Assembly: GCF_900105765.1 (NCBI RefSeq)
Contig: NZ_FNTX01000002.1
Span: 1 to 64,000, forward strand
Length of the DNA stretch: 64,000 nucleotides
Direction of reading: 5' to 3'
Origin: Ruania alba
GTDB lineage: Bacteria; Actinomycetota; Actinomycetes; Actinomycetales; Beutenbergiaceae
The notes below the pieces were generated by a model. That model had not been told where the DNA came from, searched no databases, and worked only from the letters and a program-made list of their open reading frames with translations. Below are positions 11,161 through 20,074 of this stretch, piece by piece. Every line of letters begins with the position of its first letter. Position 1 is the stretch's first letter. A program made the position numbers and the translations under genes.

Positions 11161-12074
11161 CTACTTCAAGCCGGAGCTGGCGATTCCCTGCACGAAATAC
11201 TTCTGCGCGATCAGGTAGATCACGATCACGGGCACCACCGTGATCGTCGATGCAGCCATCAGCAGGTTCGTGGTGGAGAAGAACTCACCCTGGAACTGTG
11301 CCAGTGCGATCGGGAGAGTCTGTAGGTGCGTGGAATTGATGAAAATCAATGGGCCGAAGAGGTCGTTCCACGACTCCACGAAGGTGAACACACCCACTGC
11401 GGCAAGCGCTGGCTTGACCTGTGGCAGCATGATTCGTGCATAGATCATGAAGGTGTTCAGGCCGTCCAACTTCGCGGCCTCCTCCAGTTCCTTCGGCAGC
11501 GTCATGAATGCTTGCCGGAGGAGGAAGGTGCCGAACACCGGCGTCAGTACGCGCGGCACCCACAGCGGGAAGAAGGTGTCCACCCAGCCGATCTGCTGGA
11601 AGATGATGTACTGCGGGATGATCAGGACGATCCCGGGGATGATCGCTGTCGCTAGGACGAGCGAGAAGGCAAGGTCACGGCCACGGAAGGAGAGCCGGCC
11701 GAAGGCGTATCCGGCGATTGACGAGACCGCGAGCACTCCGACGACGTTGATGACGGCCAGCATCGCGCTGTTGATGAAGAACGGCCGGATCGATTCGAAC
11801 GCTGCAGCGTAGTTGTGCCACTCCCAGGTCTGCGGATGAACCCCATCGGGTTCTGGGCGATGTCCTGCTCGGTCTTCAAGGACGCAGAGAGCATCCAGCT
11901 CAGTGGTGTGAGAAAACTGATGGCGAGCATCGTCATCAGGATCAGCTTGCCACCGCGCCCTGCCAGCGCCAGACGGGCGCCTCGCTCGGGAACGGTTCCA
12001 GTTCGTCGAGACGCCTCAACCCGGGTTTCCCGTGCACGTGCCGCAGGCGCGTGTCGAATCTGCAGGTGTGTCAT
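11161..12074 (-). CDS. Carbohydrate ABC transporter permease, MalG type (one-base frameshift)
   Basis: Inner-membrane subunit of a CUT1 sugar importer, about 304 residues if the frame is repaired. The EAA loop, which contacts the ATPase, reads EEAAKLDGLNTF near residue 195, and the C-terminus KYFVQGIASSGLK is typical of MalG. A C is missing from a CCC run (seen as GG at 11832-11835), so the N-terminal 80 codons and the rest are in different frames; the left arm retains that base. The gene is therefore probably intact in the organism. It starts 10 bases after the MalF-type gene. Confidence 0.85.
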
Positions 12075-12084
12075 GTCTCCCCGA

Positions 12085-13020
12085 TCAGTTGTAGAAGACC
12101 CAGCGCTTCTGCAGCCTGAGCTGAAGGAACGTGACGGCACCGATGATGATGAACAGGATCCAGGCCATGGCCGAGGCGTAGCCCAACTGTCCGAACGTGA
12201 AAGCGTTCTGATAGAGGTAGTAGATGTAGACATTTGTCGCGTTCCCGGGGCCTCCGCTGGTCAGCACAAAGATCAACGCGAAGACCTGGAACGAGGTGAT
12301 GAACTGCGTCACGAGAACAAAGAAGATCTGAGGCGTCAACAACGGCAGGGTGATACTGAAGAAGCGTCGTCTCGATCCTGCGCCATCGATCTTGGCGGCT
12401 TCATTGAGTGAGTCATCGATGCTCTGGAGGCCGCCGAGCAGGATGATCATCGGATACCCGATTCCCTGCCATGCCGAGATGAGGATCACTGCAGGAAGTG
12501 CCCAGGTCGAGTTGGTGAGCCACGCTGGCCCCTCGACGCCCACCATGGCGAAGACGCTGTTGATGAACCCGCTCGGTGCGAGAAGCTTGCTCCAGACCAA
12601 CCCGATCGCCACGATGCTGGTCACATAGGGCGTGAAGTACGCCGTCCGGAAGACCACATTGGACACACGCGACTTTCCCTGGCACAGCACCGCCAGGAGC
12701 AAGGCTCCCACGGTCGTCAGCGGTATCACCCCGAGGGTGAACAGCACGGTGTTCCTCAGGGTGGTCCAGAACAGGTCGTCCTGTGCCAGTCCTGCGTAGT
12801 TGTCAGCGCCGATGAACTGCGGCGTGGTGATGCCGTCCCAGTTGGTGAACGACGCGACGATCGAGACCACGATCGGCACAAGCTGGAAAGCGAGGATGCC
12901 GAATATCAGCGGGGCGATGAACAACCAACCGGCGAGTTCGCCCCTGCCGAGCCGGCGCCGTCGGCCGGAGCTGTCTGTCGACGACCCTGCGCGCGCGATA
13001 GGGACGTTGGTCGACGTCAC
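12085..13020 (-). CDS. Carbohydrate ABC transporter permease, MalF type
   Basis: A 311-residue membrane subunit pairing with the product of 11161-12074. An N-terminal membrane segment follows a short basic head (residues 20-50). The EAA loop reads NEAAKIDGAGSRRRF near residue 210. The C-terminal RLQKRWVFYN is usual for the family. The GTG start overlaps the stop of the binding-protein gene by four bases (GTGA), which suggests translational coupling. No ATPase gene is nearby; as in many actinobacteria a shared MsmK-type ATPase elsewhere probably energises the importer. Confidence 0.9.
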   Translation of the reverse strand: MTSTNVPIARAGSSTDSSGRRRRLGRGELAGWLFIAPLIFGILAFQLVPIVVSIVASFTNWDGITTPQFIGADNYAGLAQDDLFWTTLRNTVLFTLGVIPLTTVGALLLAVLCQGKSRVSNVVFRTAYFTPYVTSIVAIGLVWSKLLAPSGFINSVFAMVGVEGPAWLTNSTWALPAVILISAWQGIGYPMIILLGGLQSIDDSLNEAAKIDGAGSRRRFFSITLPLLTPQIFFVLVTQFITSFQVFALIFVLTSGGPGNATNVYIYYLYQNAFTFGQLGYASAMAWILFIIIGAVTFLQLRLQKRWVFYN

Positions 13021-14300
13021 GCCAGAGCCGCTTCCACCTGCTCGCGAGCGCCGGTCAGTGCCTCCTCCACCGTGATCTCACCGATCAGGGCACGTTCCAG
13101 CGCCGGCCGGTAGATCGCCACTGCCGCTGCGGTGGCGGTCGTGGAATGCACACTTCGGTTGTTCTTGGCCGCTTCGGTGAACAGATGAATGTTCGCAGGG
13201 CCGGCTCCACCGGGTTCAAGAGCCTCGGCGGCGGTCCTGCTCAGCGGCACACCCACGCGGTTCTGCGCGATCGCCTGACCACCTTCGGGCCCGGTGACGT
13301 ACTTCAGGAACTCCCAGGCTCCGTCGGGGTTGGCTGCCGCCGTCGGGATCACCATCAAGGCCATCGAGGACTCGCTGAACTGGTTCACGTTGCCCGGGAC
13401 GGGGGCGATGTCCCACTCGAACTCCGTGACATTCTCGTTGAAGTAACTGGAGACTGACATCGAGGAGAAGAGCATCGCGCACCGGCCACCGACGAATAGC
13501 TGCTGCTCGGAGTCGTCCCCAGACACCTCGGCCCATGGAGGCGCCACCTCGTGCACGAGCGCGAGGTCGGCCGCCCATTGCAGCGCTTCAACGCCCTCCG
13601 GCTCGGCAAGGGCGAAGGAGCGCCCGTCGGCCGAGAAGATGCCCTCCCCACCATTGTTGACTGCCCAGGTGTTCTCGTACGCAGTATCGGTGACGACGCA
13701 TGCGCCCCACGTGTCACCTTCGGTGAGCGCGCGGGCAGTCTCCAGGAAGTCCTCCCAGGTCCAGCCGTCAGATGTCCAGGACGTAGGCGGGAGCGGTACG
13801 CCCTTCTCCTCGAACAGCGTCTTGTTGTAATAGATGACTCGGGGCAGCGCTCCGATGGCCAAGCCCGCCCGGCCGTTCGGCAGTGCCGTGAAGTCGAGCA
13901 CGCCTTCGAAGTAGTCCGAGGTGTCCACGCCTGACTCAGACAGGTAGGGCTCGATGTCGAGGATCGACTCCTTGTCCGACATCTCCCGGAGGAAGTCGTC
14001 ATTGAGGCGCATCAGGTCCGGTGGCGAACCACCTGCGATCAGGGTGCGGAACCGGGTCTGGTAGTCGTCGAAGGGCACCGAGGCCTGCGGAGTTACAGTC
14101 AGCCCGCTGGCTGCCTCGAAGTCGGTCTTGATCTGCCCGAAGACGAGATCGTTGAGGCCGTCCGACCAGCCGGCACCGGTGATCTCGTCAGGACCACTCT
14201 CGGCACTGCCGCCGGCGCAGCTCGCTAGGAGGAAGCCTCCCGCCGCACCTGCGCCAGCCACGAGGAAGTTACGTCGATTCAGGATGGGGTTTGTGTTCAT
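13017..14300 (-). CDS. Sugar ABC transporter substrate-binding lipoprotein
   Basis: Extracellular solute-binding protein (family 1), 427 residues, that captures sugar for the two permeases. The N-terminus has a twin-arginine signal (RRNFLV, residues 9-14) and a lipobox LASC with Cys28 as the lipid anchor, so it is probably exported folded and tethered outside the membrane. Typical motifs include [10 protein letters not shown] and the C-terminal region with a helix of the type EVEEALTGAREQVEAAL. First gene of the operon, expressed from the promoter at 14391-14419. The substrate cannot be told from sequence. Confidence 0.9.
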   Translation of the reverse strand: MNTNPILNRRNFLVAGAGAAGGFLLASCAGGSAESGPDEITGAGWSDGLNDLVFGQIKTDFEAASGLTVTPQASVPFDDYQTRFRTLIAGGSPPDLMRLNDDFLREMSDKESILDIEPYLSESGVDTSDYFEGVLDFTALPNGRAGLAIGALPRVIYYNKTLFEEKGVPLPPTSWTSDGWTWEDFLETARALTEGDTWGACVVTDTAYENTWAVNNGGEGIFSADGRSFALAEPEGVEALQWAADLALVHEVAPPWAEVSGDDSEQQLFVGGRCAMLFSSMSVSSYFNENVTEFEWDIAPVPGNVNQFSESSMALMVIPTAAANPDGAWEFLKYVTGPEGGQAIAQNRVGVPLSRTAAEALEPGGAGPANIHLFTEAAKNNRSVHSTTATAAAVAIYRPALERALIGEITVEEALTGAREQVEAALA

Positions 14301-14390
14301 CGTGCGTCCTTACTGCCGTAGTAGGAGACAGCGCCGCGATGCGCGTCTGCTCGAGTGAAGTCCACATTCCGTTGGGGCAAATCGAATGGG

Positions 14391-14419
14391 ACTCTACCCG
14401 CGTAGACACACGTGGTCAA
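14391..14419 (-). promoter_or_regulatory. Promoter of the sugar import operon
   Basis: On the minus strand a -35 TTGACC (14419-14414), a 17-base spacer and a -10 TAGAGT (14396-14391) lie about 90 bases before the ATG at 14300. Both boxes are covered by operator-like palindromes, the classical layout for repression by the divergent LacI protein. The 14301-14699 intergenic region contains no other gene. Confidence 0.65.
14392..14407. promoter_or_regulatory. Operator-like palindrome O2 (over the -10 box)
   Basis: CTCTACCCGCGTAGAC shares 14 of 16 bases with O1 and is likewise symmetric at 12 of 16 positions. It overlaps the -10 box, so a LacI dimer at either site should block polymerase. Confidence 0.6.
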
Positions 14420-14430
14420 CCCGCGTAGAC
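14415..14430. promoter_or_regulatory. Operator-like palindrome O1 (over the -35 box)
   Basis: GTCAACCCGCGTAGAC is an imperfect 16-base palindrome (12 of 16 positions symmetric) with the central CG common in LacI-family operators. It overlaps the -35 box. The same core ACCCGCGTAGAC recurs in O2, 23 bases away centre to centre, about two helical turns. Confidence 0.6.
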
Positions 14431-14699
14431 TGACGCAATTCATTCCTCCGCTACTCAGCGATCCTCTCGCCGTAAAGGAGCCCGATGCCCGACCGCGATC
14501 AGCCGCCAACCCCAAACCGGTCGGTGACGCGCTCGTGCGCGGTTCTTGACGGGCAGGCCGCCCCGGACGGTGAGGCCACCGCCGTCGCACACCGTGCTCC
14601 AGCTAACCGGGTGGCACCTGCAGCCACGGCAGTGCAATCCGGAGCGGACCCGCTACAGTCCCCCGACTTCCGCTCGATCGCCCACAGTTACCATCAATT

Positions 14700-15689
14700 G
14701 TGGCAGTAACCAGGAAGGATGTGGCACTGCGGGCCGGGGTGTCGACCGCCGTGGTGTCCTACGTGCTCAACAATGGGCCCCGGCCGGTCTCATCGGCCGC
14801 ACGGGCCAAGGTTCTGGCTGCGATCGACGACCTGGGCTATCAACGCGACGGCGTCGCCCGGATGCTCGCTCTCGGGCGCTCATCGACCCTCGGGCTCGTG
14901 GTTCCGGACATCGTGATGCCCTACTTCGGACGCCTCGCTCAGGCGATTTCTTCGCTGGCATTCACGCAGGGACTGGAGCTCTTGGTCGCGACGACCGATT
15001 GGGACCTGGCGAAGGAGCAGGCCAATCTTCGCGCTCTCGTGGAACGCCGTGTTGAAGGCATCATCGTGGTCAGCGTGGACCGGCATCAGGATTTCGGCCC
15101 CTATACAGCGATGGGCACACCGATCGTGGTGGTAGATCGACCCGAGTTCGCGGTCCGTGGATCAGCACTGGTGACACAGCACCTGATCAGCCATGGCCAC
15201 AAGAAGATTGCCTTGCTCGGCGGCCCTGAGGGCATCGTTTCCACTCAACGACGCTATGAGGGCTGGCGCGATGTGATGGCCGAGAACCACCTACATTCCG
15301 GCGACGACTATGTCGTCGCAGCGCCCCTGACCGAACCCGGCGGCTACGACGCCGTCGAGCAGTTGCTCGCGATGGACCCGGCTCCCACCGCAGCACTGGT
15401 GGCAACCGACGTTCAGGCGTTCGGCGTCCTGCGTCGACTGTATGAGCGTGGCGTCGCGGTGCCCGGCGATCTGGCACTCGCCGTCGCCAACGCGACAGAA
15501 CTTGCCCAGTTCACAGTGCCCTCGCTGACGTCGCTGGTCGCGCCGACCATTGACATAGCCGGAGCGGCCATCGAGGCACTGGACCAGCGAAAGGACGAGC
15601 TCGTCCAGACCATCAACGTTGCCAACTATGCGCTGGCTGAGCGTGAGTCGTGCGGCTGCCTTCCCCGTAGGAGCGGCGGGCTGCGGTAA
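14700..15689 (+). CDS. LacI-family transcriptional regulator of the sugar operon
   Basis: A 329-residue repressor. The N-terminal helix-turn-helix reads [19 protein letters not shown] (residues 8-26), followed by the hinge YQRDGVARMLALG and a periplasmic-binding-like sugar sensor domain to the end. GTG start at 14700; a TTG lies just before it. It is transcribed away from the import operon, and the two operators in the shared region are its likely targets, with the imported sugar as inducer. It converges on the anti-sigma gene with 41 bases between the stops. Confidence 0.9.
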   Translation: MAVTRKDVALRAGVSTAVVSYVLNNGPRPVSSAARAKVLAAIDDLGYQRDGVARMLALGRSSTLGLVVPDIVMPYFGRLAQAISSLAFTQGLELLVATTDWDLAKEQANLRALVERRVEGIIVVSVDRHQDFGPYTAMGTPIVVVDRPEFAVRGSALVTQHLISHGHKKIALLGGPEGIVSTQRRYEGWRDVMAENHLHSGDDYVVAAPLTEPGGYDAVEQLLAMDPAPTAALVATDVQAFGVLRRLYERGVAVPGDLALAVANATELAQFTVPSLTSLVAPTIDIAGAAIEALDQRKDELVQTINVANYALAERESCGCLPRRSGGLR

Positions 15690-15730
15690 GGCCGAGATTC
15701 AACCGGACTGCTTCGATCCTTGAGGATGCC

Positions 15731-16414
15731 TCACAGTTCGGCGCTGGACCACACCTGCCCACTCTCGGCCACCAGATCCACCGACGTGACGCCGTCATCG
15801 GCCACGATCCACCGGTTCGGCGAGTCCGCGCTCAGCGCCCACGCTCCCAGGTCCGCCTTCGTACCGTCGGCGTACTCCACGAGGCAGGTGTATTCCACCC
15901 CCACGGGTCCCTCGGCCACGTCCACCACGAGCATCGGCCCGTCCGGGCCCCAGCCGCGGGACACCTGCCCGATCCGGGTGCCGTCCGCGGTCAGCAAGGG
16001 GGCCGACCACTCGGCGGCGGCTGATGGCGGGGCTTCCGTTCCGCCGTCCAGCAGCGCCACCGCCCCCGCTCCCAGGGCGAGGCCCAACAGCCATGCCGCT
16101 GCCACGGCGAAGATGGCCCGACGGCGGCCGCTCGCCCTGGTGCGAGGCGCGCCTCTCCCGGGCTCCCCTGTTCGCTCAGCCCGCAACCGCGCCAGCACGT
16201 CGGACTCGAAGTCGGGTCCCGGTGCGTGCCGGGGTACGGCGGGGAGCACCTGCTCGATCGCACCGGCGCGCTCGTCGTAGTCGTGGCGGCAGGCGCTGCA
16301 CGCGGCCAGGTGGTCACTCACCCGGATACGGGTGTCGGCATCGGCGTGATCGAGCGCCACCTCGATGAGGGCGTCCTCGTCGGGGTGCCACTCGGCGTTC
16401 CGGCTGGACGTCAT
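15731..16414 (-). CDS. Anti-sigma factor, RskA-like, zinc-binding
   Basis: A 227-residue single-pass membrane protein that should hold the adjacent ECF sigma factor inactive. The N-terminal zinc anti-sigma motif is HLAACSAC (His35, Cys39, Cys42). One membrane helix lies at about residues 100-120 (AIFAVAAAWLLGLALGAGAV), with an extracytoplasmic domain beyond it resembling the RskA C-terminal domain. The ATG overlaps the sigma factor stop by four bases. Release is probably by regulated proteolysis, as known for RskA; that is inference. Confidence 0.85.
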   Translation of the reverse strand: MTSSRNAEWHPDEDALIEVALDHADADTRIRVSDHLAACSACRHDYDERAGAIEQVLPAVPRHAPGPDFESDVLARLRAERTGEPGRGAPRTRASGRRRAIFAVAAAWLLGLALGAGAVALLDGGTEAPPSAAAEWSAPLLTADGTRIGQVSRGWGPDGPMLVVDVAEGPVGVEYTCLVEYADGTKADLGAWALSADSPNRWIVADDGVTSVDLVAESGQVWSSAEL

Positions 16415-16998
16415 GATCCGCCTCCTTGTTCGGTCTCGACACCTCGTCGTAGTTTCCTGAGCCCGTCACGGATCCGGGTCTTGGCGGTGCCCAGGGGGAT
16501 CTTCTCCCGCACACTCACCTCCGCGGCCGTACACCCGCCGAGCACGGCCAGCACCACGGCGCGCGCCTGCTCGGGTGAGAGGCGGTGCAGCCGGCGCACC
16601 GCACGCTCAGCCTCGACGCGGTGCACGGCCGTCTCCTCCAGGTCCGGCGAGGTGGTCAGTGTGTCCTGCACGAGCCGATCGAGGACGTCGTCCTCGGTGG
16701 GAGTGCTGCGCCGGGCCCGTACGGCGTCGATGGCGGCGTTGCGGGCGATGGTGAGGATCCAGGTGAGCACCGAAGCACGCCGTGCGTCGTAACCGCCGGC
16801 CGCTCCCCAGGCACGCAAGAACACCTCCTGGCTCACGTCCTCGGCGAGCGCCGCGTCGCGGGTGATGCTCACTGCCATCCCGAACACCGCGCTCTGGAAC
16901 CGCCGAACGAACGCCGCCGACGCACCGGGATCGTCCACCGCCAGCCCGGCCAGCAGGGCGGCGTCGGCGGCCCGGTCGGCGCGTGACATGGCTCCCAT
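16411..16998 (-). CDS. ECF RNA polymerase sigma factor (SigK-like)
   Basis: A 195-residue group 4 sigma factor. Region 2 contains DVSQEVFLRAWGAAGGYD and LTWILTIARNAAID, for -10 recognition and melting. Region 4 contains LSPEQARAVVLAVLGG followed by a helix-turn-helix ending GTAKTRIRDGLRKLR. Start taken as ATG 16998; a second ATG three codons later is possible. The pairing with an RskA-like anti-sigma and a COG4315 lipoprotein resembles SigK-type modules of actinobacteria. Confidence 0.88.
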   Translation of the reverse strand: MGAMSRADRAADAALLAGLAVDDPGASAAFVRRFQSAVFGMAVSITRDAALAEDVSQEVFLRAWGAAGGYDARRASVLTWILTIARNAAIDAVRARRSTPTEDDVLDRLVQDTLTTSPDLEETAVHRVEAERAVRRLHRLSPEQARAVVLAVLGGCTAAEVSVREKIPLGTAKTRIRDGLRKLRRGVETEQGGGS

Positions 16999-17102
16999 AC
17001 TTCACGATACGGCTCAGCCCGGGTGGAGGGATTGCCGGTACGCGGATCCCGCTGTTCCTCAGCTCGAGCAATCCCTTCGTCGCCAGCCGACGTACCACTC
17101 CT

Positions 17103-17120
17103 ACCGGCCGTTCGGCCGGT
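17103..17120. promoter_or_regulatory. Inverted repeat upstream of the COG4315 lipoprotein gene
   Basis: ACCGGCCG, two T, CGGCCGGT: an 8-base perfect arm with a two-base loop, 27 bases before the ATG. It may be a regulator site or a leader hairpin. Which one is not decidable from sequence. Confidence 0.4.
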
Positions 17121-17147
17121 GCTGACGCACGACGAGTGGAGAAGACC

Positions 17148-17696
17148 ATGCGACGGACCCGGACCATACTGACGGCGACCCTCATGGGCGCGGGCCTCCT
17201 GCTGGCAGGATGCGGCTCCGCCGACGAGGGCGACACGGACGAGGGCGCGGGCGGAGGCTACGGAGGCGGCGCCCCTGCCGAGGAGGAGACAACCGAGGAG
17301 GGCGAGGCCACCGAGGAGAGCGGCGAGGAAGGCGACAACGGCGAGATGGCCGCCGCCCCGACTGTCACCACCGCCGAGACCGACCTCGGCACGATCCTGG
17401 TCGATGGTGAGGGCATGACCTTGTACATGTTCACCAACGACGAAGAAGGCGTGAGCAACTGCGAGGGCGACTGCCTCGAAGCATGGCCGGCCCTGGAGGG
17501 TGAACCGGAGGCGGGCGAAGGTATCGACACGTCGCTGCTCGGCAGCCTCGAACGCTCCGACGGCACGGTCCAGGCCTCGTACAACGGCTGGCCGCTGTAC
17601 TACTGGGTGCAGGACTCCGCCCCCGGCGACACCACCGGCCAGGGCGTGAACGACGTCTGGTACGTCCTCTCCCCCGAGGGCGAGATCATCGAGTAG
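17148..17696 (+). CDS. COG4315-type secreted lipoprotein
   Basis: A 182-residue lipoprotein with a Sec lipobox LAGC (Cys22). An acidic, Gly/Glu-rich linker (residues 23-65) precedes two secreted-repeat units. The first ends in the pattern LYMFTNDEEGVSNCEGDCLEAWPAL, described here by its key residues (two Cys, Trp-Pro), and the second has GWPLYYWVQD. The family is of unknown function but is often near redox or envelope-stress genes. It is transcribed divergently from the ECF sigma factor gene and is a likely target of that sigma factor. Confidence 0.85.
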   Translation: MRRTRTILTATLMGAGLLLAGCGSADEGDTDEGAGGGYGGGAPAEEETTEEGEATEESGEEGDNGEMAAAPTVTTAETDLGTILVDGEGMTLYMFTNDEEGVSNCEGDCLEAWPALEGEPEAGEGIDTSLLGSLERSDGTVQASYNGWPLYYWVQDSAPGDTTGQGVNDVWYVLSPEGEIIE

Positions 17697-17708
17697 CCGG
17701 CCGCGGAA

Positions 17709-17772
17709 GTATCGACGCCTCTCAGGCCACTGGTGCCAGATCTGGCAGCAACTCACTCAGCGCCGTCGATAC
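17709..17772. repeat. Palindromic repeat, copy A
   Basis: A nested palindrome. The outer arms are GTATCGACG and CGTCGATAC; the inner arms form a perfect palindrome TGCCAGATCTGGCA. It lies between a stop codon (17696) and the next gene (17825) and is the most divergent of four unique copies (A-D). Confidence 0.75.
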
Positions 17773-17824
17773 GTCCACGCGCTGCCGGCAGGAGCGGGTT
17801 GGTGGTGCCGTGCGACCATGATGA

Positions 17825-18127
17825 GTGACCATCACCGAGTTCATCCATGCCCGGATCGACGACGACGAGGCCGCGGCGTTGCGAATCCCGGCCGGAGTGG
17901 GCGCTGGCCTGCATCCCTTCGGACGCGAGCGGATTCTCGCCGAGTGCGCAGTCAAACGGGCACTCGTCCAGGAACTGTGGGAGACCGCAGGCCTCTCCGG
18001 GAACGAGTTCGGCGCGTTTCGTGACTGGCACGAGCTCGAACGCGTCGGTGAGTACCCCTCAGGGCTACGCCACCTCGCGACTCTCTACTCCGACCACCCC
18101 GATTTCCAGGAGACGTGGACACCCTGA
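17825..18127 (+). CDS. DUF6221 family protein
   Basis: A 100-residue cytosolic protein of unknown function, common in actinobacteria. The family pattern is visible: N-terminal ITEFIHARIDDDEAAA, a middle RILAECAVKRALV and a C-terminal LRHLATLYSDHPDF. GTG start at 17825. No operon partner. It often accompanies phage-like or accessory genes in other genomes, but nothing here shows that. Confidence 0.8.
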   Translation: MTITEFIHARIDDDEAAALRIPAGVGAGLHPFGRERILAECAVKRALVQELWETAGLSGNEFGAFRDWHELERVGEYPSGLRHLATLYSDHPDFQETWTP

Positions 18128-18194
18128 GTGCGGCGGGCCAGGGCACCGACGAGGTTGGTTCCACCGTATCCAGATCGGGCCCATGCGGCCTCGC

Positions 18195-19049
18195 TCATGC
18201 CCTAGCCCAAGCCCCGCCGGCCGCCGCCTCGGCCGCGAACTCTTCCAGCGAGCGAGCCGGCCTGCCGAGCACGTCCGCCACGGTGGTGGTCGTGGCGCTG
18301 TTGTGCCCGTCGAGCAGGTCCACGAACAGCTCGGCAAGTCCGCGGGCCTCGTCGGTCGGCAGACCTGCCGCTTCGGCCACGGCAGCGAAATCCGCCGCAC
18401 TCACCTGCTGGTACTGCACGCGATGCCCGGCCGCATCTCCCAGGATCCGGGCGGTCTCCACGAGAGGCACCGCGCGAGGTCCGGTCAGCTCGAGCACCCG
18501 CCCCTCGTGCTCGGTGCCCTCCGCCAGCAGGGCTGTCACCACGACGTCGGCGATGTCCTCGGCGTCCAGGAACGGTTCGGCAACGTCGGGCGCGCCCGGC
18601 AGCGCCAGCACGCCGTCGATGACTGCTGGGGCGAACGGACCCTCGGTGAAGTTCTGGTCGAAGAACGCGCAGCGCACCACTGTGCCAGTGGGCACCAGGT
18701 CCAGGAACGCGCGTTCACACTCCTGCGCCAGCGGCTCACCACGGCCGGAGAGCAGCACCACCCGCTGCACGCCCCGCTCGGCGAGCGCCGTCGCCACACC
18801 CGTGACGGCGTCCCGTGCGCCGGGCAGCGCCAGGTCGGGTTGGTAGGTCAGGTAGGCGGCTGCCACACCGTCGACGGCGGCCGGCCAGGTGTGTGGGTTG
18901 GTCCAGTCGAAGGGATGGTCACCGGAGCGGGAGGCGCTCCGGACAAGGTGCCCGGCCGAAGTGAGCCTGGCCGCGACCCGGCGGCCGGTCTTGCCGTGCG
19001 CGCCGGTGATGAGGATCGTTCCTGCGAGGGTCTGCACTGTGGTGTCCAT
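18195..19049 (-). CDS. NmrA-like NAD(P)-binding protein
   Basis: A 284-residue atypical short-chain dehydrogenase of the NmrA/quinone-reductase-like group. The Rossmann nucleotide-binding motif near the start reads ITGAHGKTGRRVA (residues 14-26), followed by a second strand with AASRSGD-type residues. Mid-protein motifs VVLLSGRG and FFDQNF fit this group; the substrate is unknown. Divergent from an AraC regulator with 80 bases between starts, so probably its target. Confidence 0.8.
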   Translation of the reverse strand: MDTTVQTLAGTILITGAHGKTGRRVAARLTSAGHLVRSASRSGDHPFDWTNPHTWPAAVDGVAAAYLTYQPDLALPGARDAVTGVATALAERGVQRVVLLSGRGEPLAQECERAFLDLVPTGTVVRCAFFDQNFTEGPFAPAVIDGVLALPGAPDVAEPFLDAEDIADVVVTALLAEGTEHEGRVLELTGPRAVPLVETARILGDAAGHRVQYQQVSAADFAAVAEAAGLPTDEARGLAELFVDLLDGHNSATTTTVADVLGRPARSLEEFAAEAAAGGAWARA

Positions 19050-19129
19050 GTCTTCATCTCAGCGGCTCCAATCAAGACGATCCATGGGCAGAACGGTCAA
19101 TGGCATACGTGATCGTCTAACATCAGGGA

Positions 19130-20074
19130 ATGGACGCCCTCTCCGCACTGCTGGACGGCCCCCGCGCTCGGGGCGCCTTCGTGCTCCGATGCCTGCTCGA
19201 CGCACCGTGGTCGATCCGCGTCGGTGACGAGGCACCGTTGGCGCTGGTGGCGATGGCACGTGGTCGCGCGTGGGTGACCTTCGACGGAGAGGATCCGCTC
19301 GAGCTGGTACCGGGTGACGTGTTGCTGGTCAAGGGTCCGGATCACTACACGGTCTCCGACTCCCCCGGTCGTGACCCGGTGGTGTTCGTGGACACGGACG
19401 AGGTCTGCCGGGACGCGGCGGGCGCCTCGCTCGCCGAGGAGATGCTGCTGGGAGCACGAACCTGGGGGAACTCGGTCACCGGGGAGACAGCCTTCGTGAT
19501 CGCTTGCTACGACCTGCGCGGCCAGGTGACGCCGCGGCTGCTGGATGCCCTGCCACGCACCGTGCGGGTGCCGGTCGGCAGCGGATCCGCCCTCATGGAC
19601 GTGCTGCACACCGAGGTGAACCAGGAGGCGCTCGGGCAGCAGGTGGTGCTGGACCGGATCGTCGATCTGGTGCTGGTGCAGACGCTGCGCACCTGGTTCG
19701 CCGACCCCACCGTCGACGCGCCCCGCTGGTGGCAGGCGAGCGCCGACCCGGTGGTGGGTCCGGCGATCCGTGCCCTGCAGACGAACCCGGCCCGACCGTG
19801 GACCATCGATGCCCTGGCGCGCTCTGTCGGGGTGTCCCGCGCGACGCTCGCGCGCCGGTTCACCGACCTGGTCGGCGAGCCGCCGATGACCTATCTCACC
19901 GGTTGGCGGCTCACCCTCGCCGCCGATCTGCTCCGTGGCAGCGACGAGACCCTCGCGGCCGTCGCCCGCCGGGTGGGGTACGGAACGGCCTTCTCGTTCA
20001 GCAGTGCGTTCAAGCGCCGCTACGGGGTGAGTCCGCAGACCTTTCGCCGTTCCGACGTCCTCGTTCCGGCGTGA
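19130..20074 (+). CDS. AraC-family transcriptional regulator
   Basis: A 314-residue regulator. The N-terminal cupin_6-type ligand domain (about 1-195) is followed by two AraC helix-turn-helices. The first is WTIDALARSVGVSRATLARRF and the second ends GYGTAFSFSSAFKRRYGVSP (residues 283-302). It probably activates the divergent NAD(P)-binding gene. The 3' end overlaps the convergent DoxX-like gene by 65 bases. Confidence 0.88.
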   Translation: MDALSALLDGPRARGAFVLRCLLDAPWSIRVGDEAPLALVAMARGRAWVTFDGEDPLELVPGDVLLVKGPDHYTVSDSPGRDPVVFVDTDEVCRDAAGASLAEEMLLGARTWGNSVTGETAFVIACYDLRGQVTPRLLDALPRTVRVPVGSGSALMDVLHTEVNQEALGQQVVLDRIVDLVLVQTLRTWFADPTVDAPRWWQASADPVVGPAIRALQTNPARPWTIDALARSVGVSRATLARRFTDLVGEPPMTYLTGWRLTLAADLLRGSDETLAAVARRVGYGTAFSFSSAFKRRYGVSPQTFRRSDVLVPA

